NCBI GenBank assembly: GCA_944472135.2
Contig: OX235265.1
Location: 42,319,459-42,383,458, forward strand
Origin: Trichobilharzia regenti
Lineage: Eukaryota; Platyhelminthes; Trematoda; Strigeidida; Schistosomatidae
Length of the DNA stretch: 64,000 nt
Reading direction: 5' to 3'
Of the stretch, positions 31,437 through 42,799 are shown in pieces (positions within the stretch are counted from its first letter, which is position 1; each line of letters begins with the position of its first letter). The position numbers and the translations under genes are program-made. The notes under the pieces are model-generated. The model saw nothing but the letters and a program-made list of their open reading frames with translations. It was not told where the DNA came from and did no database searches.

Positions 31437-32757
31437 ATAATAGTAGTAATCTGCTTTTTTCTAAAAAAACTGTACTTATAATACAGAACGGAATTCCCAG
31501 CGTTTGTCACAATATGGCATCTAATTATCTCAAAATATTGATAAAAGTAACCACAGGAATTGGTCTACATATACAGTAAGAATAATATCAAAAATGTGCA
31601 AAGTATAAAATGAGAATAATAAATATAACAATAATAATAGTGATAATAACAGTAGGCTTCAAACAGCATTGTCCATACAGAATGGAAATCTCAGCACGTT
31701 ATAGAATATTGAATCTAATGTTCCCTTGCCGTAGCATGGGGAGGGGAAAATAAAAATTAACAGCTAATAAAGAGCCTAAATGATGTTAATAGTTGTGATA
31801 ACAAAAAACAAAACAACATGGGGCCTATTAGTATAAATAAGAATAATAACAGTAAAGCTTGTTGGTATAAGGGTGGAGAAAATTATTTATTTACCAGTGG
31901 AAAGGAGGTTAGTTAGTTAGTATCTGACACTATTTTCATTATACAAAATATAGGCCAAACATGGTATCGTGGAATTTTTATACTTAGAAGTGCACGCATA
32001 AAGTCTTTTAAAATGACTTCTTGTTCTACCTAAGGAGGAGATACATGGTGAAAGTTGTGGGTAAAGTGGATGCTCACAGCCTGACAAAATCCCTTCAACA
32101 AATTTGTTGTATAAAATCAAATGCCAATCAATGACGATGTCAACTGTTTTGTTCAATGGGATACCATTCACCCTACTGACTGACAGTCTTCAGAGTCCTA
32201 CGAAGTATGACATAGTCTTTTTCAAACAATCCGGGAAAGAAAAAGGGTGAACAGTAAAAAAGAATAGGTAAGGTGCACGAACTGATAAACTGTAAGAGGA
32301 GGGGTTGAGTTATGTGAAAAGTCAGATGAAGTATTCTTTTAAAAACCGCTAAGACATGGGAAGACCATGATTGGTCAGAAGAAAGAATTAATCCAAGATA
32401 CTTAACGTCAGACATGATTTCTGTATAACTATCATCAATTATACAACGGTCATAGAAATTAACAGCTTCATTTAACTTTCTTTTACATGTAGACTTGAAA
32501 TTAACAGTCTGACACTTGGAAGAATTTAGTTTAAGACCATTTGACAAAGACCATTTACTGAATGCTGATAAAAAGCTGTTCATTTTAGCACAGTCTAGCT
32601 AGGAGTTAACAGGCAATGAAACAGTCAGATTATCAGCGTACTTAATAAAGTTTATTTCATCAGAGTCAGGCAAGCCCTGTCAAAATGAAAGAAAATTAAA
32701 AAAAAGAGAAAGAACAGCTCCTTGAGACAGGCCAGAAGTAGCAGATTCATCTGGGTG
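31437..32757 (-). pseudogene. 5'-truncated LINE of the 15-18 kb family
   Basis: The minus-strand frames 32173-32583 and 31917-32171 read SNGLKLNSSKCQTVNF, VKYLGLILSSDQSWSSHVL and HPLYPQLSPCISSLGRTRS. They align with SNGLILNPSKCQVLDF, IKYLGLVFSSDLSWSSHIL and HPLYSHLSPCISSGRTRS of the intact LINE. The 5' end lies just upstream of the YADD region, near 32757, and the 3' end is an A/T trinucleotide tail at 31437. A 7-bp duplication TTAAATA (31430-31436 and 32758-32764) is plausible. Frame changes make it dead. Confidence 0.85.
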
Positions 32758-32764
32758 TTAAATA

Positions 32765-33399
32765 TTTGTAAATAAAGAATAATTTCAATTAAGTTTTCCA
32801 AATGACCTCAAAAGAATTCACAATATTAAGTCTGTGAGAATAAAATTACACAAAAAAAATTATTTTTGCTATTTGTAGTTAAAAGTAAGACTGAAAACAG
32901 ACTATGATGGAATTTTTTGAAGTGTCGCTCAGCAAACCAGTTTCAGTTAGAACGGAATTTTTTAGAAATATTTTGTTTTACTGTGTACCAAGCAGAGTAG
33001 ATTTTTGAAATATTTCTCACCATACAGCTTTGATGGTATTTCATTGTCTATTCCGGTATTTAAATACACATTTAACTACACTATCTGAACCATCAGCGAA
33101 ACAATTTTTGAGGCGTTTCTATAATTAATAGCAAAGGGATGAATTTTTAAGCAGTCAACTAAAGCTTATGCTGCTCTGACTAATACTCACTTTTACATGG
33201 AATGTAAATTTCCTACGGGAACACGTTTATACTCTATGCTAAACTGGAAGCAAACTCCAACCATTGAAATATGCTTCTAAGATGACTGTGTACACAGCAG
33301 TTACATATTGCTGATTTTGTTTAATCCTAATACCAGCTAAAGTTAGTCTGAACAAATTTAAACCAGCTACCCAAAGTGGAAGATTTATTACAGTGCCAT
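32765..33399. other. No gene or repeat recognised
   Basis: A+T-rich, no supported feature. Confidence 0.5.
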
Positions 33400-33570
33400 T
33401 GGACAACCATGAGGCCGCGACTTATGTAACCCCCGGTGGGTGCGTACTGACGAAGGGTCCTAAACTGTTCTGGTGAAACAGCTATCCAATTCTCCCAGGT
33501 TTTCCAGTGGTTCTCTAACTGATGTCGGCTCATAATGAAATCCTGTAACTAATCAAATCGAATTCCTGAA
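33400..33570 (+). repeat. SINE-2 fragment with hammerhead-like block
   Basis: The head is mostly gone. GGTGGGTGCGTACTGACGAA, TCCTAAACTGTTCTGGTGAAA and CAGCTATCC are followed by the tail GTGGTTCTCTAACTGATGTC and TCATAATGAAATCCTG. CTGACGA and GAAA are both kept but stem II is disrupted. Confidence 0.7.
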
Positions 33571-33782
33571 AACCTACACCTGAAAATTAGTTATTCATTG
33601 GCTCAAGTTTCCGGGTTCAGTAATGCTTGTTTATAATATGTCTTTGTATAACCAATGTCAACTTTTCTCACCGACTATGACTTGTATGTTTTCCATCTTT
33701 ATTTGAGTAGAGGCTGTGGGGGTTTCCATACGAATTACATATTTAAAAATTCCCATTGATTCCTATAAAAGAAATGGCGTTC

Positions 33783-33832
33783 ATCGAAGAGTGACTCTTT
33801 TCGGCGATGTCATTCTCAAGCTGTACAGTCGC

Positions 33833-33875
<43 letters not shown>

Positions 33876-34101
33876 TTGAGGTCCCCCGAAGCTCTATTCT
33901 GGAACACCTGATTCAATCGGGACACCAACCAAATCCACAAAGTAACTTCAAAGGCATCTACAGAATAAGTGGGAATCTCGCCAAAAGAGTACGAGTAAAA
34001 CTTGTTCAAACCTTAGAAGCAATAGCAATTCACATATTAAAACCTGAACTCTGCATACAAAAGATGTTCGTTCAGTCATTAAATCTACACTGGACTTGAC
34101 T
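33783..34101 (+). pseudogene. PLE endonuclease end behind an inverted tip motif
   Basis: An inverted PLE tip motif (33783-33835, TCGAAGAGTGACTCTTTTCG) and a TA/GA microsatellite are followed by a plus frame reading ILEHLIQSGHQPNPQSNFKG, then IYRISGNL, then KPELCIQKMFVQSLNLHWT and a stop near 34099. This is the C-terminal third of the PLE endonuclease, after the catalytic region. The layout (inverted terminus, then truncated body) is the one seen in FB1. Confidence 0.8.
33833..33873. repeat. (TA)n(GA)n compound microsatellite
   Basis: TA dinucleotides pass directly into GA dinucleotides between the inverted PLE tip motif and the PLE coding remnant. Confidence 0.95.
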
Positions 34102-34202
34102 TATCGCGACACCAAATATGTAGTTTTTTTCGTTTTTGTTTATGTTTGTTTGTTTCTTAGTTATTTAATATTTTCCCCCACCCCTTATTATTTTGATTTG
34201 AT

Positions 34203-34353
34203 ATTTTTTGATTTACAGCTTGATTCCACACCGTATTTTTGGTACAGGTATGGAATTTTCAGCATGTGATATCGGTAGCCCAAATTTTGCAGGCCGACCA
34301 TAGATATCAGGTGTGCGTCGGCAGGGGATCGAACCTCGGACCATGTGCATGTT
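34203..34353 (-). repeat. SINE-1 copy lacking most of its head
   Basis: TTGATTCCACACCGTATTTT, GGAATTTTCAGCATGTGATA and GTGTGCGTCGGCAGGGGATC are present. The match stops at CATGTGCATG, within the tRNA-like head, so this is a 5'-truncated retrocopy inserted behind the PLE fragment. Confidence 0.85.
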
Positions 34354-34444
34354 GTTAACTTGACTTATGTTCAGTTTTGATTTCAACTAAGCTCTACTCA
34401 ACCCCATTAATTAGATTACGCCATCCAACTTTCTTGTTCAATCT

Positions 34445-35770
34445 TATTTTATATATGTGTAAAACTTGGGCACTGTGGTAGTAAGTAATTCCATATTAGT
34501 TTGTTTATTAGATGTGTCACACAATGAAACAGTATTATTTACTGGATGACGTTTCGAACAAAATTTATTGTTCATAATTATATCAATTGTAATCACACGA
34601 CTTTGAAACTTGAGTTTTATAGTTTTCTTTGTCTTCTCCTATTTGTCGTCATTGGGGTAGTAGAATTTTCCAGATATCCGGCTGGACAGGTGTTGAATCA
34701 GTCCTATTACATGTATTCGCAGTTGATTCAATAAACAAAGCTTCTGTTATCAATCTCTCCCTCTCTCCACCCTGTGGCATTCGATTTTAGAACTGTCATC
34801 CTATCCCATCCTATTGTATGGTTGTGTGCAACTGCATGTAGTGCTATAGCTGAACTATTCTCTAGATTTCTTATCTTATTTGGGTCAACCAATCTAGGCG
34901 TCAGTGGCATAGCGGTTAGGACGCTCCCCGACCATGCATATGGTCCGGGGGTCGATCTCCGGCCACGGACGCACTCCTTTACCTCGTTGAGCCAGAAATA
35001 ACGCTGGTAAAGAGGAAAGGTTGTGCATGTGGCTAGCAACCCCATCCTGTAAAAATAAATACTGCTACAGAAACTTCAAGCCAATAGCTTGATGCCCTAT
35101 GTTCCACTGGGGAAAGTGAAGGAAAAAAGATCTAGATTTAGGTAGGTTTTTATGTTTGGCTAGTCTGACTGCCCCTGTTCTACTAGTTTGACCTATGTAT
35201 TTGACCTAACAATCATCTCAGGCAGGGTATTAGATAAACTAAATTGTTTTGTTTTAAAGGCTCCATAGAATCCTTTAACCAACAAAGCTTGTTTCTAATT
35301 GAGTTTGTGGGGGGTTTGAATGCGAGTCACTTTTATTCCTGCCTTGTTAAGAATTCTGCATAAGGCTTCCGAGGTTCCTTCCCTGTACGGAATTACTGTT
35401 GATGATTTAGATTCCTTATTCTTGGTGATGTCATTATTATTATTACCATTATTAGCCTTATGATTATTATTATTGTTATTATTGTTATCACTATTGCAAC
35501 TATCATCATTTATTTTATTTTTAGATTTCCTTACATATTTCCTGACTAATTTATCCGGATAATTATTAAGTTTCAAGGCTTCTTTTATGAGTATCATTTC
35601 TTGTCTTAGATTTTCCTTAGTACTACTTAGTTTTTGTGCTCTGTCACTTAAACATTTTACCAATCCTATTTTTACTGACATAGGATGGGATGATCTGAAG
35701 TTCAAATATCTGTTTGAATGTGTGGGTTTTCTGTAAACACCAGTGTTTAATTTCCCTTCACGCTTAAATA
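34445..35770 (-). pseudogene. PLE-A relative, post-RT linker to 3' end, split by a SINE
   Basis: Minus-strand coding matches PLE-A: GKLNTGVYRKPTHSNRYLNF (about 35750), KSSTVIPYREGTSEALCRIL (about 35400), then a frame-broken GIY-YIG segment, and HAVAHNHTIGWDRMTVLKSN (about 34810). An Asn-rich insertion (runs of N at about 35460-35490) replaces a shorter linker in PLE-A. The pseudo-LTR end with the hairpin GAACA...TGTTC and GAAACGTC lies at about 34535-34600. SINE-5 interrupts it at 34898-35129. RT catalytic motifs are missing. Confidence 0.85.
34898..35129 (+). repeat. SINE-5 copy inside the PLE
   Basis: The tRNA-like head starts GCGTCAGTGGCATAGCGG (A box) and has GGGGGTCGATCTCC (B box). The 5' GCGTC pairs with GACGC at the head's end. 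The body reads GGCTAGCAACCCCATCCTGT, GCTACAGAAACTTCA and GCCCTATGTTCCACTGG. These also occur at the 5' end (38430-38480) and 3' end (about 41435-41450) of the RTE element. A 6-bp duplication ATCTAG (34892-34897 and 35130-35135) is plausible. Confidence 0.82.
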
Positions 35771-36152
35771 ACAGAATATTGAGTGAAATATTGATCAATT
35801 TGTAAAGACTGATCAATACTATTACTGTTATTATTAAAATGGCTGTGGTACTGTGGTGAGTGCTGAGTATAGTCGTACATAAGTAGTATATCAGTAAACG
35901 AACTAAGTAGAGTAAAAATATGTTTTGGACACTAGAAAAAGCAATCGACGAAGGGAACTGTGAGAAGGAAGTTACAAACACTGTGCAGAATCCAACAAAC
36001 TATGGAATATGTTTATATTCGATCAATTTGCAAGTGATGTGAAAATGAAACATTGAAGATAAGCTATACCAAATTTATGTGCCTACATTGCGTTTGTCAT
36101 AATCAACATCCCTTCGAGCCTCACTGGTTTTTTCTTCTTTACAATAGTGCTT
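35771..36152. other. No gene recognised
   Basis: Unassigned sequence; it includes the word TTGATCAATTTG and its partial complement GACTGATCAA. Confidence 0.45.
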
Positions 36153-36390
36153 GCATCGGTGGTTCAGTTGTAGATTGCCTGTCTTCAATGCACGTGGTGC
36201 GGGTTCAATTCCCTGCCAATGCACTTTTAAAACTCGGTTTGCTGGTCGTAGTAAGTGAGAGAAAAGACGAAAGGTTGGAGGTAGGGTTAGCAGTCCTACT
36301 CTGTAAAGCCAACATTACTGTTGCAGAAACTTCAAAGATCACGCTGGAATCCCTTTGTTCCCCTCGAAAGGCAAAATAATACAAGAAGTC
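36153..36390 (+). repeat. SINE-5 copy with a tRNA-Gly-like head
   Basis: Positions 36153-36223 (71 nt) match tRNA-Gly closely: GCATCGGTGGTTCAG, CGGGTTCAATTCCC and CCAATGC. The acceptor stem pairs at 6 of 7 positions. The anticodon position (36185-36187) is TCA and the loop is altered, so it is a retroposon and not a working tRNA-Gly. The body has GGTTAGCAGTCCTACTCTGT and GCAGAAACTTCA, as in other SINE-5 copies. Confidence 0.78.
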
Positions 36391-36529
36391 CAAGTCGTTG
36401 CAATTGTTCAGGCATTCATCATACGACCTATCTCAAGCAGTATACGTCAGTTGTTGGTGTGAAATAAAACAATGGAAAGAAAACCAAGTCTGAAGAAATG
36501 TGCTTTAGATTCGATATTTCTATGCTGTT

Positions 36530-36890
36530 TTCATAAATTGTTATTTATCATTGAATTTACTTGTATCTGCCGGAACAGTTACATTGGGAGGACAGAAAGA
36601 AGAGGACACCTCCGATATACTGAACATGTAGCAAAAAACCTGTGTATCAAGGAAACAAACGCTTTCAATAATGCCATTGCCAGGCATCTCCTTGATACGG
36701 GTTATGAGCTGGACATTGAAAAATCCTTTAAAATTATCAATAGACAAAATAACTCAATTCTTTTCAAGTTTTGCCGAAGCAGTCTCTGTCAGACGCCTGA
36801 AATCCAATTTATGTGTTCAGAAAGACGCAGTTATCTGTTATTCCTTGCCCTGGTAGCTGCATGTCTTTATTCTTCCTTTCATTTGATTAC
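36530..36890 (+). pseudogene. PLE GIY-YIG endonuclease fragment
   Basis: The plus frame reads FTCICRNSYIGRTERRGHLR, then YTEHV and ARHLLDTGYELDIEKSFKII. A frame change leads to EAVSVRRLKSNLCVQKDAV. The YIGRT core and the basic motif are kept. RT is absent. It is a separate PLE subfamily, as shown by HLLDTGY in place of HLVESGH. Confidence 0.78.
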
Positions 36891-37559
36891 CTAAGCTTTG
36901 GCTCTAACCTCTTGTCTTTCGTACATAGCCCCTTCACCACTGCATCTCTGCATTGCTTTTCTGTTTAAACTTGAATTCTCTATCAACTGAAAACATCTAG
37001 AAACTGAAAGTATTTTCAAATTGTTTCTGTACATAAGCTCGATATTACCGTTAAGCTGTAAGCAGCTGTTGAGAAGCCAAAGAAAGAAGTGACAGCACCA
37101 TCTTATTTTGCATAAATCGCTATTCTTGCTTCATTCATATTACTGAACTATAATCATTACTTTGTGTGACAATAGGCCAAGAAATCAAGAATTTCATTCC
37201 ATTTGACATTATTTGATCATATATAATGAACTAATACCTTTGAAAGTCAACTGTGAACAGTGAATGGGATTATATTAGTTGTATAAATGTCACTTTGCCA
37301 TTAGTTACCAGCAGTAACCCTTGATAGGTTTGTTGCATATTCAGAATGAATGTAAAATCTCTTTTTACTTACTGTGGCATTTTGAAGTTTTCTTTTAAGA
37401 CTCAATGGAATTTAGACTTACAATGATAACTGTCAGACTAAAGAAATTTAGTCTTCAATTCTGAATAGTACACATTTTCATAGCTTCGTTCCTCTTCAGT
37501 ACAAAAAAAATTTAGTAGGGACCCTCGGCCACAGGTTTACAGCTATATACTTAGAAAAG
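36891..37559. other. No gene recognised
   Basis: Presumably partly 3' UTR of the preceding PLE fragment. No further feature is supported. Confidence 0.45.
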
Positions 37560-38100
37560 GTAACTGAAGATGAACTAAGGAATGTATATTATACCTTGGT
37601 GGAAAATAGCTATACAGACAAATTCATTAGGAAGCTTATGACTAGGGAAAGGAATATTAATTATCTGTAAACAACAAGCCTTTAAATATATATACGACTG
37701 CAATTCAAGGGCGAAATAATTACGAAGAAGTTCAGGAAAACGGTTCAAAGAATTTTTCATGCTAGTAAACTACAAGTCATATTTGCTACATGACTGGGTT
37801 TGATTCCTCGATTCAAAAATGAAGTGCCTAGACTAGTTACCTCTTCTTGTATCTACCATTTCAACTGCGCCTGTGGAGCGAGTTGTATCGGCCGTTGCTC
37901 TAGGAAACTGATTTTCCCTGCTGGGGAACACCTACCAGAGTGGCTAAATAAAAGTGTAGTAAAAAAGCTTTTCGACTACTGCGATACATTTTCCTTATTA
38001 ATAAAAACTCTCGTTTCTGTAAAATTTTATGCCAAGAGTTTGTGGAAACTATCACAATTATTTACCTTTCGAACACTGAATCCAAGAATACAATCTTATT
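37560..38100 (+). pseudogene. PLE linker and GIY-YIG fragment
   Basis: At 37570-37650 the plus frame has NSYTDKFIRKLMTRERN, resembling the NGYPTRFI linker. At 37800-38100 it reads RLVTSSCIYHFNCACGASCI, then GRCSRKLIF and GEHLPEWLNKSV. The YIG tyrosine is replaced by Cys (SCIGRC), and the end is diverged. RT is absent. Confidence 0.72.
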
Positions 38101-38407
38101 GACAGATAATACATATAACTAACTATTTGGATTTGTGGAATTTTTAAACATAAACACATCTATAATTGTATATATTGTTGGATTTATATGTTCAAGTTGC
38201 TCCAAGTCAGTGAGTTTATGGTTAAGATATCATTTTAGTTAACTGTGCTGAACTATATTGCATGTTGTCTTATTGTATAGTTGTCGTCGCTTTTTGCCCT
38301 TTTTTCTGTGAACTGTTTCCTTTGTTGATGTTGTTCTCATTGTTTGTCCGTTATTTTCTGATTTTGAGGGGAGCAACCCAAAAAGTTGCTTCTCTCTAAA
38401 CTTTAAC

Positions 38408-41400
38408 TTAATGTAATCATTCCTTTCTCAGGCGTGAGGCTAGCAACCCCACCCTGTAAACAAAATTGCTACAGAAACTTCAGTATGATGAACCTCTTTG
38501 CACCAAAAGAAAAAGTCTGTGTGGGAACATGGAACGTCCGAACTATGTACGAGACTGGGAAAGCTGCCCAGATCGCCAACGAGATGAAAAGATACGGAAT
38601 ACAAGTGCTGGGAATATGTGAGAGCAGATGGAATGGGAGTGGACTCACCAAATTGTCAACAGGTGAGTCAGTGATCTACTCCGGTCACCCAGAAGATAAC
38701 CACACGCACACCGAGGGCGTGGCTATCATGATGTCACCAACGGCAACGAAAGCCCTGATACAATGGGAGGCGATTTCGTCCAGGATAATGACCGCCAGGT
38801 TCAACTCCAAAGGAAGGAAAGTGTCAATCATACAATGTTATGCACCCACAAACAACGCAGACCTCGAAAGAAAGAAGAATTCTACAGGCAACTACAGGCA
38901 ACAATGGACAATACTCCAGCTGGCGACATGAAAATACTAATGGGAGACATGAACGCCAAACTGGGACCAGACAATACAGGAAGGGAACTCATCATGGGTA
39001 GAGAAGCTCTAGGAGAAATGAATGAAAACGGAGAACTCTTCGCCGACTTCTGCGCCTTCAACGAACTGGTGATTGGTGGCAGTGTATACAAGCACAAAGA
39101 TATCCACAAGGCTACATGGGTGTCACCAGACGGGCAAACCAAAAACCAAATCGACTTCATCTCAATCTCAAGGAAGTGGAGGCGCAGCCTACTGGACACA
39201 AAAGCAAGAAGAGGAGCAGACGTTGGCTCAGACCACTATCTCGTACAAGGGACAATCCAAATCAAATTAAAAGCTTTCAGGGAATCAGGAGCTGCAGATA
39301 GACCACAAGCCAAGTTCAACACTCAAAAGCTGAAGGACCAGGCTACAAAGGACATCTTCATTGCAAGCATAAAGGACAAAGCCGAGACACAAATCAACAC
39401 CAGCGAAAGGTCAGCGTCGAAAAGCACTGGAACAACTTGAAAACGGTGTGGAGCCAAACCTGCATAGAAATTCTAGGCAGAAAAAAGAGACAGGACAAAC
39501 AGTGGCTCACTACGGACACTTGGAAACTAATAGAAGAGAGAAGGACAGTGAAGCAAAAGATTATCCAGTGCACTGACGAGCAACAAAAACAGGAGCTGAA
39601 TGCAAGCTACAATACACTGAACAAAAGAGTGAAGAAAAGTGCCAGGGAAGACAAAAGAAAATATTATGAAACCATGGCAAACGAAGCAGAACAAGCTGCA
39701 GGCAAAGGAGACCTCGCCACACTCTACCAAACAACTAGGCACCTTTCGGGCAAACGTTCGACACAGATTAAGCCAATAAAGGACGACAATGGAAAGTCAA
39801 TCACCAAAGAGGTGGAACAGAGAAAGCACTGGGTTGAACACTTCAAAAGACTTCTAAATCGTCCGCCACCTACAACACGCCCAGCAATACCAACAACGGA
39901 AGCAGAACTACCAGTGAACACTGACCCCCCGACGAAATCAGAAGTCCTGAATGCAATCAAGATGCTTAAAGCTGGGAAAACACCGGGACCAGATGGAATC
40001 CCAGCAGAGGCTTTGAAAATAGACCCAGAGACAACAGCGGACTTGATGACACCACTGCTGGAGAAGGTGTGGAAAGAGGGCAAAGTACCCGAGGATTGGA
40101 AGAACGGATACTTATTCAAACTTCCAAAGAAAGGAGACTTAAGTCAATGTAAAAACTGGCGTGGAATTATGCTTCTGTCCATTCCAAGCAAGATACTAAG
40201 TCGCATCATCCTGGAGAGAATCAAACAAGCCCTAGATGAAAAACTTCGTCCGGAACAGGCTGGATTCAGGAGAAACAAATCATGTATTGATCAAATCGCC
40301 ACTCTACGGATCATCATTGAACAAAGCTTGGAATGGCAGTCACCTCTCTATCTCAACTTCATCGACTTTGAAAAGGCCTTCGACAGCGTCGATCGAGAGG
40401 TCATTTGGAAACTACTTCGCTACTACGGGGTCCCATCGACAATTATACACCTCATCCAACAGTTATACGACAATGCTGCATGCCAAGTAATCCACAACGG
40501 GAAACTTACGGAAGCCTTCGAAGTGAGGACGGGAGTGAGGCAAGGCTGTCTACTATCACCAATGATCTTCCTGATTGCAATTGATTGGATAATGCGACAG
40601 ACAACGGCAACCAACGAGGGAACAGGCATAAAATGGACTGACACAAAAGACTTGGAGGATCTGGATTTCGCCGATGATATATGTCTGATTTCCCATAAAC
40701 TGGAAGATATGCAAGTGAAAAGTAACAAGTTGGCAGAAGAAGCATCAAAGATAGGACTTCACGTGAACATAGATAAAACAGAGATGATGAAGATTCCTAG
40801 CCAACATCAACAGCAACAACAACAACAGACAACAATAAGCATAAATGGGAAGAACCTGAAAGAAACAACCTCCTTCACCTACCTGGGAAGCATCGTCTCA
40901 ACTACAGGCGGAACTGACGAGGACATCAAAGCCAGAATCGGAAAAGCAAGACAAGCTTTCATTACTCTCAAATCTGTGTGGAGGTCAACAGCACTCAGCA
41001 TCAAAAATAAGATCCGGATTTTCAACTCCAATGTGAAGTCAGTGCTACTATACGGATCAGAGACTTGGCGAGTCATAAAGAGCATCTCAAACAAACTTCA
41101 AACCTTCATTAACAGTTGTCTCCACTCAATACTCAAGATCAGATGGCCAGAAAAGATCAGCAACAGGGATCTCTGGGAGCGAACCAATCAGGAACCGATT
41201 GTGAAACAAATAGGCAGAAAGAAATGGAGATGGATTGGCCATACGCTGAGGAAACCATCAAGTGACATCACTAGACAAGCCCTCGAGTGGAACCCGAAAG
41301 GGAGGCGGCGAGTTGGTCGTCACAAGGGTGACTTGGAGGAGGTCATGCGAGGAGGAGATGAAAGCATGTGGACAGACCTGGAGCAGGGTGAAAAAGTTGT

Positions 41401-41483
41401 CAGAAAACCGAAGGCAATGGAGGTGCGCAGCTGAAGCCCTATGTTCCTCTAGGAACTGAAGGATACAATAATAATAATAATTA
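38408..41483 (+). mobile_element. Near full-length RTE-clade (SR2-like) retrotransposon
   Basis: The element begins about 38408 with GGCGTGAGGCTAGCAACCCC and ends with an (AAT)n-type tail at 41466-41483. It contains one endonuclease/RT reading frame that is broken in three places. Length, domain order and the 3' tail fit the RTE clade of schistosomes (SR2 group). A clear target-site duplication was not found. Confidence 0.88.
38434..41459 (+). pseudogene. RTE endonuclease/reverse transcriptase, three frameshifts
   Basis: The endonuclease shows GTWNVRTMYETGK (Asn) and GICESRWNGSG (Glu) in the first frame (38434-38880), then GDMNAKLG and VGSDHYLV in the next (38870-39430). The RT frame (39437 to about 41310) has KTPGPDGIPAEAL, motif A NFIDFEKAFDSVDR (about 40363), motif B VRQGCLLSPMIF, motif C FADD (about 40668), and the post-RT VLLYGSETW. 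The true C-terminus, TWRRSCEEEMKACGQTW to AAEALCSSRN, lies in a third frame after a shift near 41310. A short poly-Gln run is at about 40806-40826. Catalytic residues are intact but the frameshifts at about 38875, 39425 and 41310 inactivate it. Confidence 0.9.
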
Positions 41484-41486
41484 AAC

Positions 41487-41980
41487 AAAAGAAAGACCAT
41501 ATTTGCAGTATGAAGACATTTATGCTTAAAAGGAAGCAGAAATTTACAAAGTGGAGTTATCAGACTCCTTGTGGATACGGGTCATTTTGTCGAGATTTCC
41601 AAATACTTCAAAATATTGAACACACAAAGTACAGCGAGTTTACTACGATTTCACGAAGCAATTGCAATCAAGCGTTCCAGACCAAACTTATGCACACAGA
41701 AAGAGAGTGTAGTCAATCTCTCACTACCCAGGTAACCGTATTACTTTCATTACACTGATTAGTCATATACACTAGTAACATAAGCTCACTGAGCAAGTTT
41801 TCAGTTTGATGAACTTATTCTTAACCTTCTTGAGTTGACATGTTGACGTACAAACTAACACTGTTTATTGGATTTTCTGTTGTCTGTCTTCTCTCACACG
41901 CCCCCTTTTTTCTCATAGTTTGATAGCGAATAAATTGATGGTGACTTAAATTAAAAATTGTAATACTTATATTCTGGATG
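41487..41980 (+). pseudogene. PLE endonuclease end, left arm of a 5-kb inverted repeat
   Basis: The sequence is the reverse complement of 46137-46635 with high similarity, apart from about 30 bp missing on the left. On the plus strand a broken frame reads IEHTKYSEFTTI and QTKLMHTERECSQSL, the decayed LCVQK-type end of a PLE endonuclease. The rest is 3' UTR. It starts right behind the RTE tail. Confidence 0.7.
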
Positions 41981-42109
41981 CGTTTATCTTGTTTTCCCTA
42001 TTACCTTTCAAACATGGAAGTATGAAATGTTATTATTTAAAACTATTGTAATTCCAGGTAGTTTGCAGCTGATGAGAACCTGTGAATTGGAATGATACCA
42101 TATTATACT

Positions 42110-42563
42110 GCGAATCTCGTCTTCCTTTATCTGTCGAAATTTACCAAAGACACCAAGTGTATGCAAATTCCGATATTAGACGACCTGGCCCACACTGGCC
42201 ACGAAGCCAGCATTGAAGAGTCCTTCTCTATCTCCTACCGAATGACAAATAAATTGCAAAAACAAAACAGGTAACGCAAACTCCAAACAGCAGAGGCCAT
42301 CGCGACTCGCCTTAAACAACCAGTGCTATGTGTGTAGAGGAAGCAAGTCCAGCTAGCCACTACTAACACCCTGGCCCTCAGTAAAGACTATTATTCCTGA
42401 ATTTGTTTTATTATTTTTCCTAATTTTTCTGATAGTCAGTATGCAGTGTTATGTTCATGCTATTGAACTGTAATCCATCGATATTATTATTGACTCTGTT
42501 ATTCCAACACTAATATTGTTAATAGCACTAATTCATTGACTATTATGTGTGTATATATTACTG
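42110..42563 (+). pseudogene. PLE-C endonuclease end and 3' UTR
   Basis: The plus frame reads LDDLAHTGHEASIEESFSIS, then YRMTNKL. A frame change gives LQTAEAIATRLKQPVLCV near 42285-42340. The 3' UTR from about 42410 matches 47575-47690 and leads to the hammerhead-like motif at 42564. Confidence 0.7.
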
Positions 42564-42612
42564 TAGAACCCGATGATGAACGGGTTATCGAAGAGAATAT
42601 TCCTTGTTTACT
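42564..42612 (+). ncRNA. Hammerhead-like motif at the PLE-C 3' end
   Basis: GAAC, then CCGATGA, a 13-nt segment, GAAG, the palindromic GAATATTC and TTGTTT. It aligns without gaps over the core with 47688-47731, where the boxes are the canonical CTGATGA and GAAA. Here both boxes carry a substitution, so this copy should be inactive. Confidence 0.45.
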
Positions 42613-42799
42613 AACCACTCTTTTGAAAAAAAATTTAATGAACATTTTTAATCAGTTCAAATAATTTTTGAGAAAATTATATCAGGTTTCAGCGTAAAAA
42701 TTATAACTGATATCAGGACTTCAGAATCGAGTGATTTCAAGTGTCTTGTTATATATTATTATCACGAAAAATATCAATTTATTCGTAAGTAAAAACATA

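Noticed and set aside
36153..36223. Functional tRNA-Gly gene
   Set aside because: Altered anticodon loop and attachment to a SINE-5 body shared by other copies mark it as a retroposon.
38469..41500. Many minus-strand and alternate plus frames across the RTE element
   Set aside because: The catalytic motifs all lie in the plus-strand frames described; the rest are by-products of codon bias.
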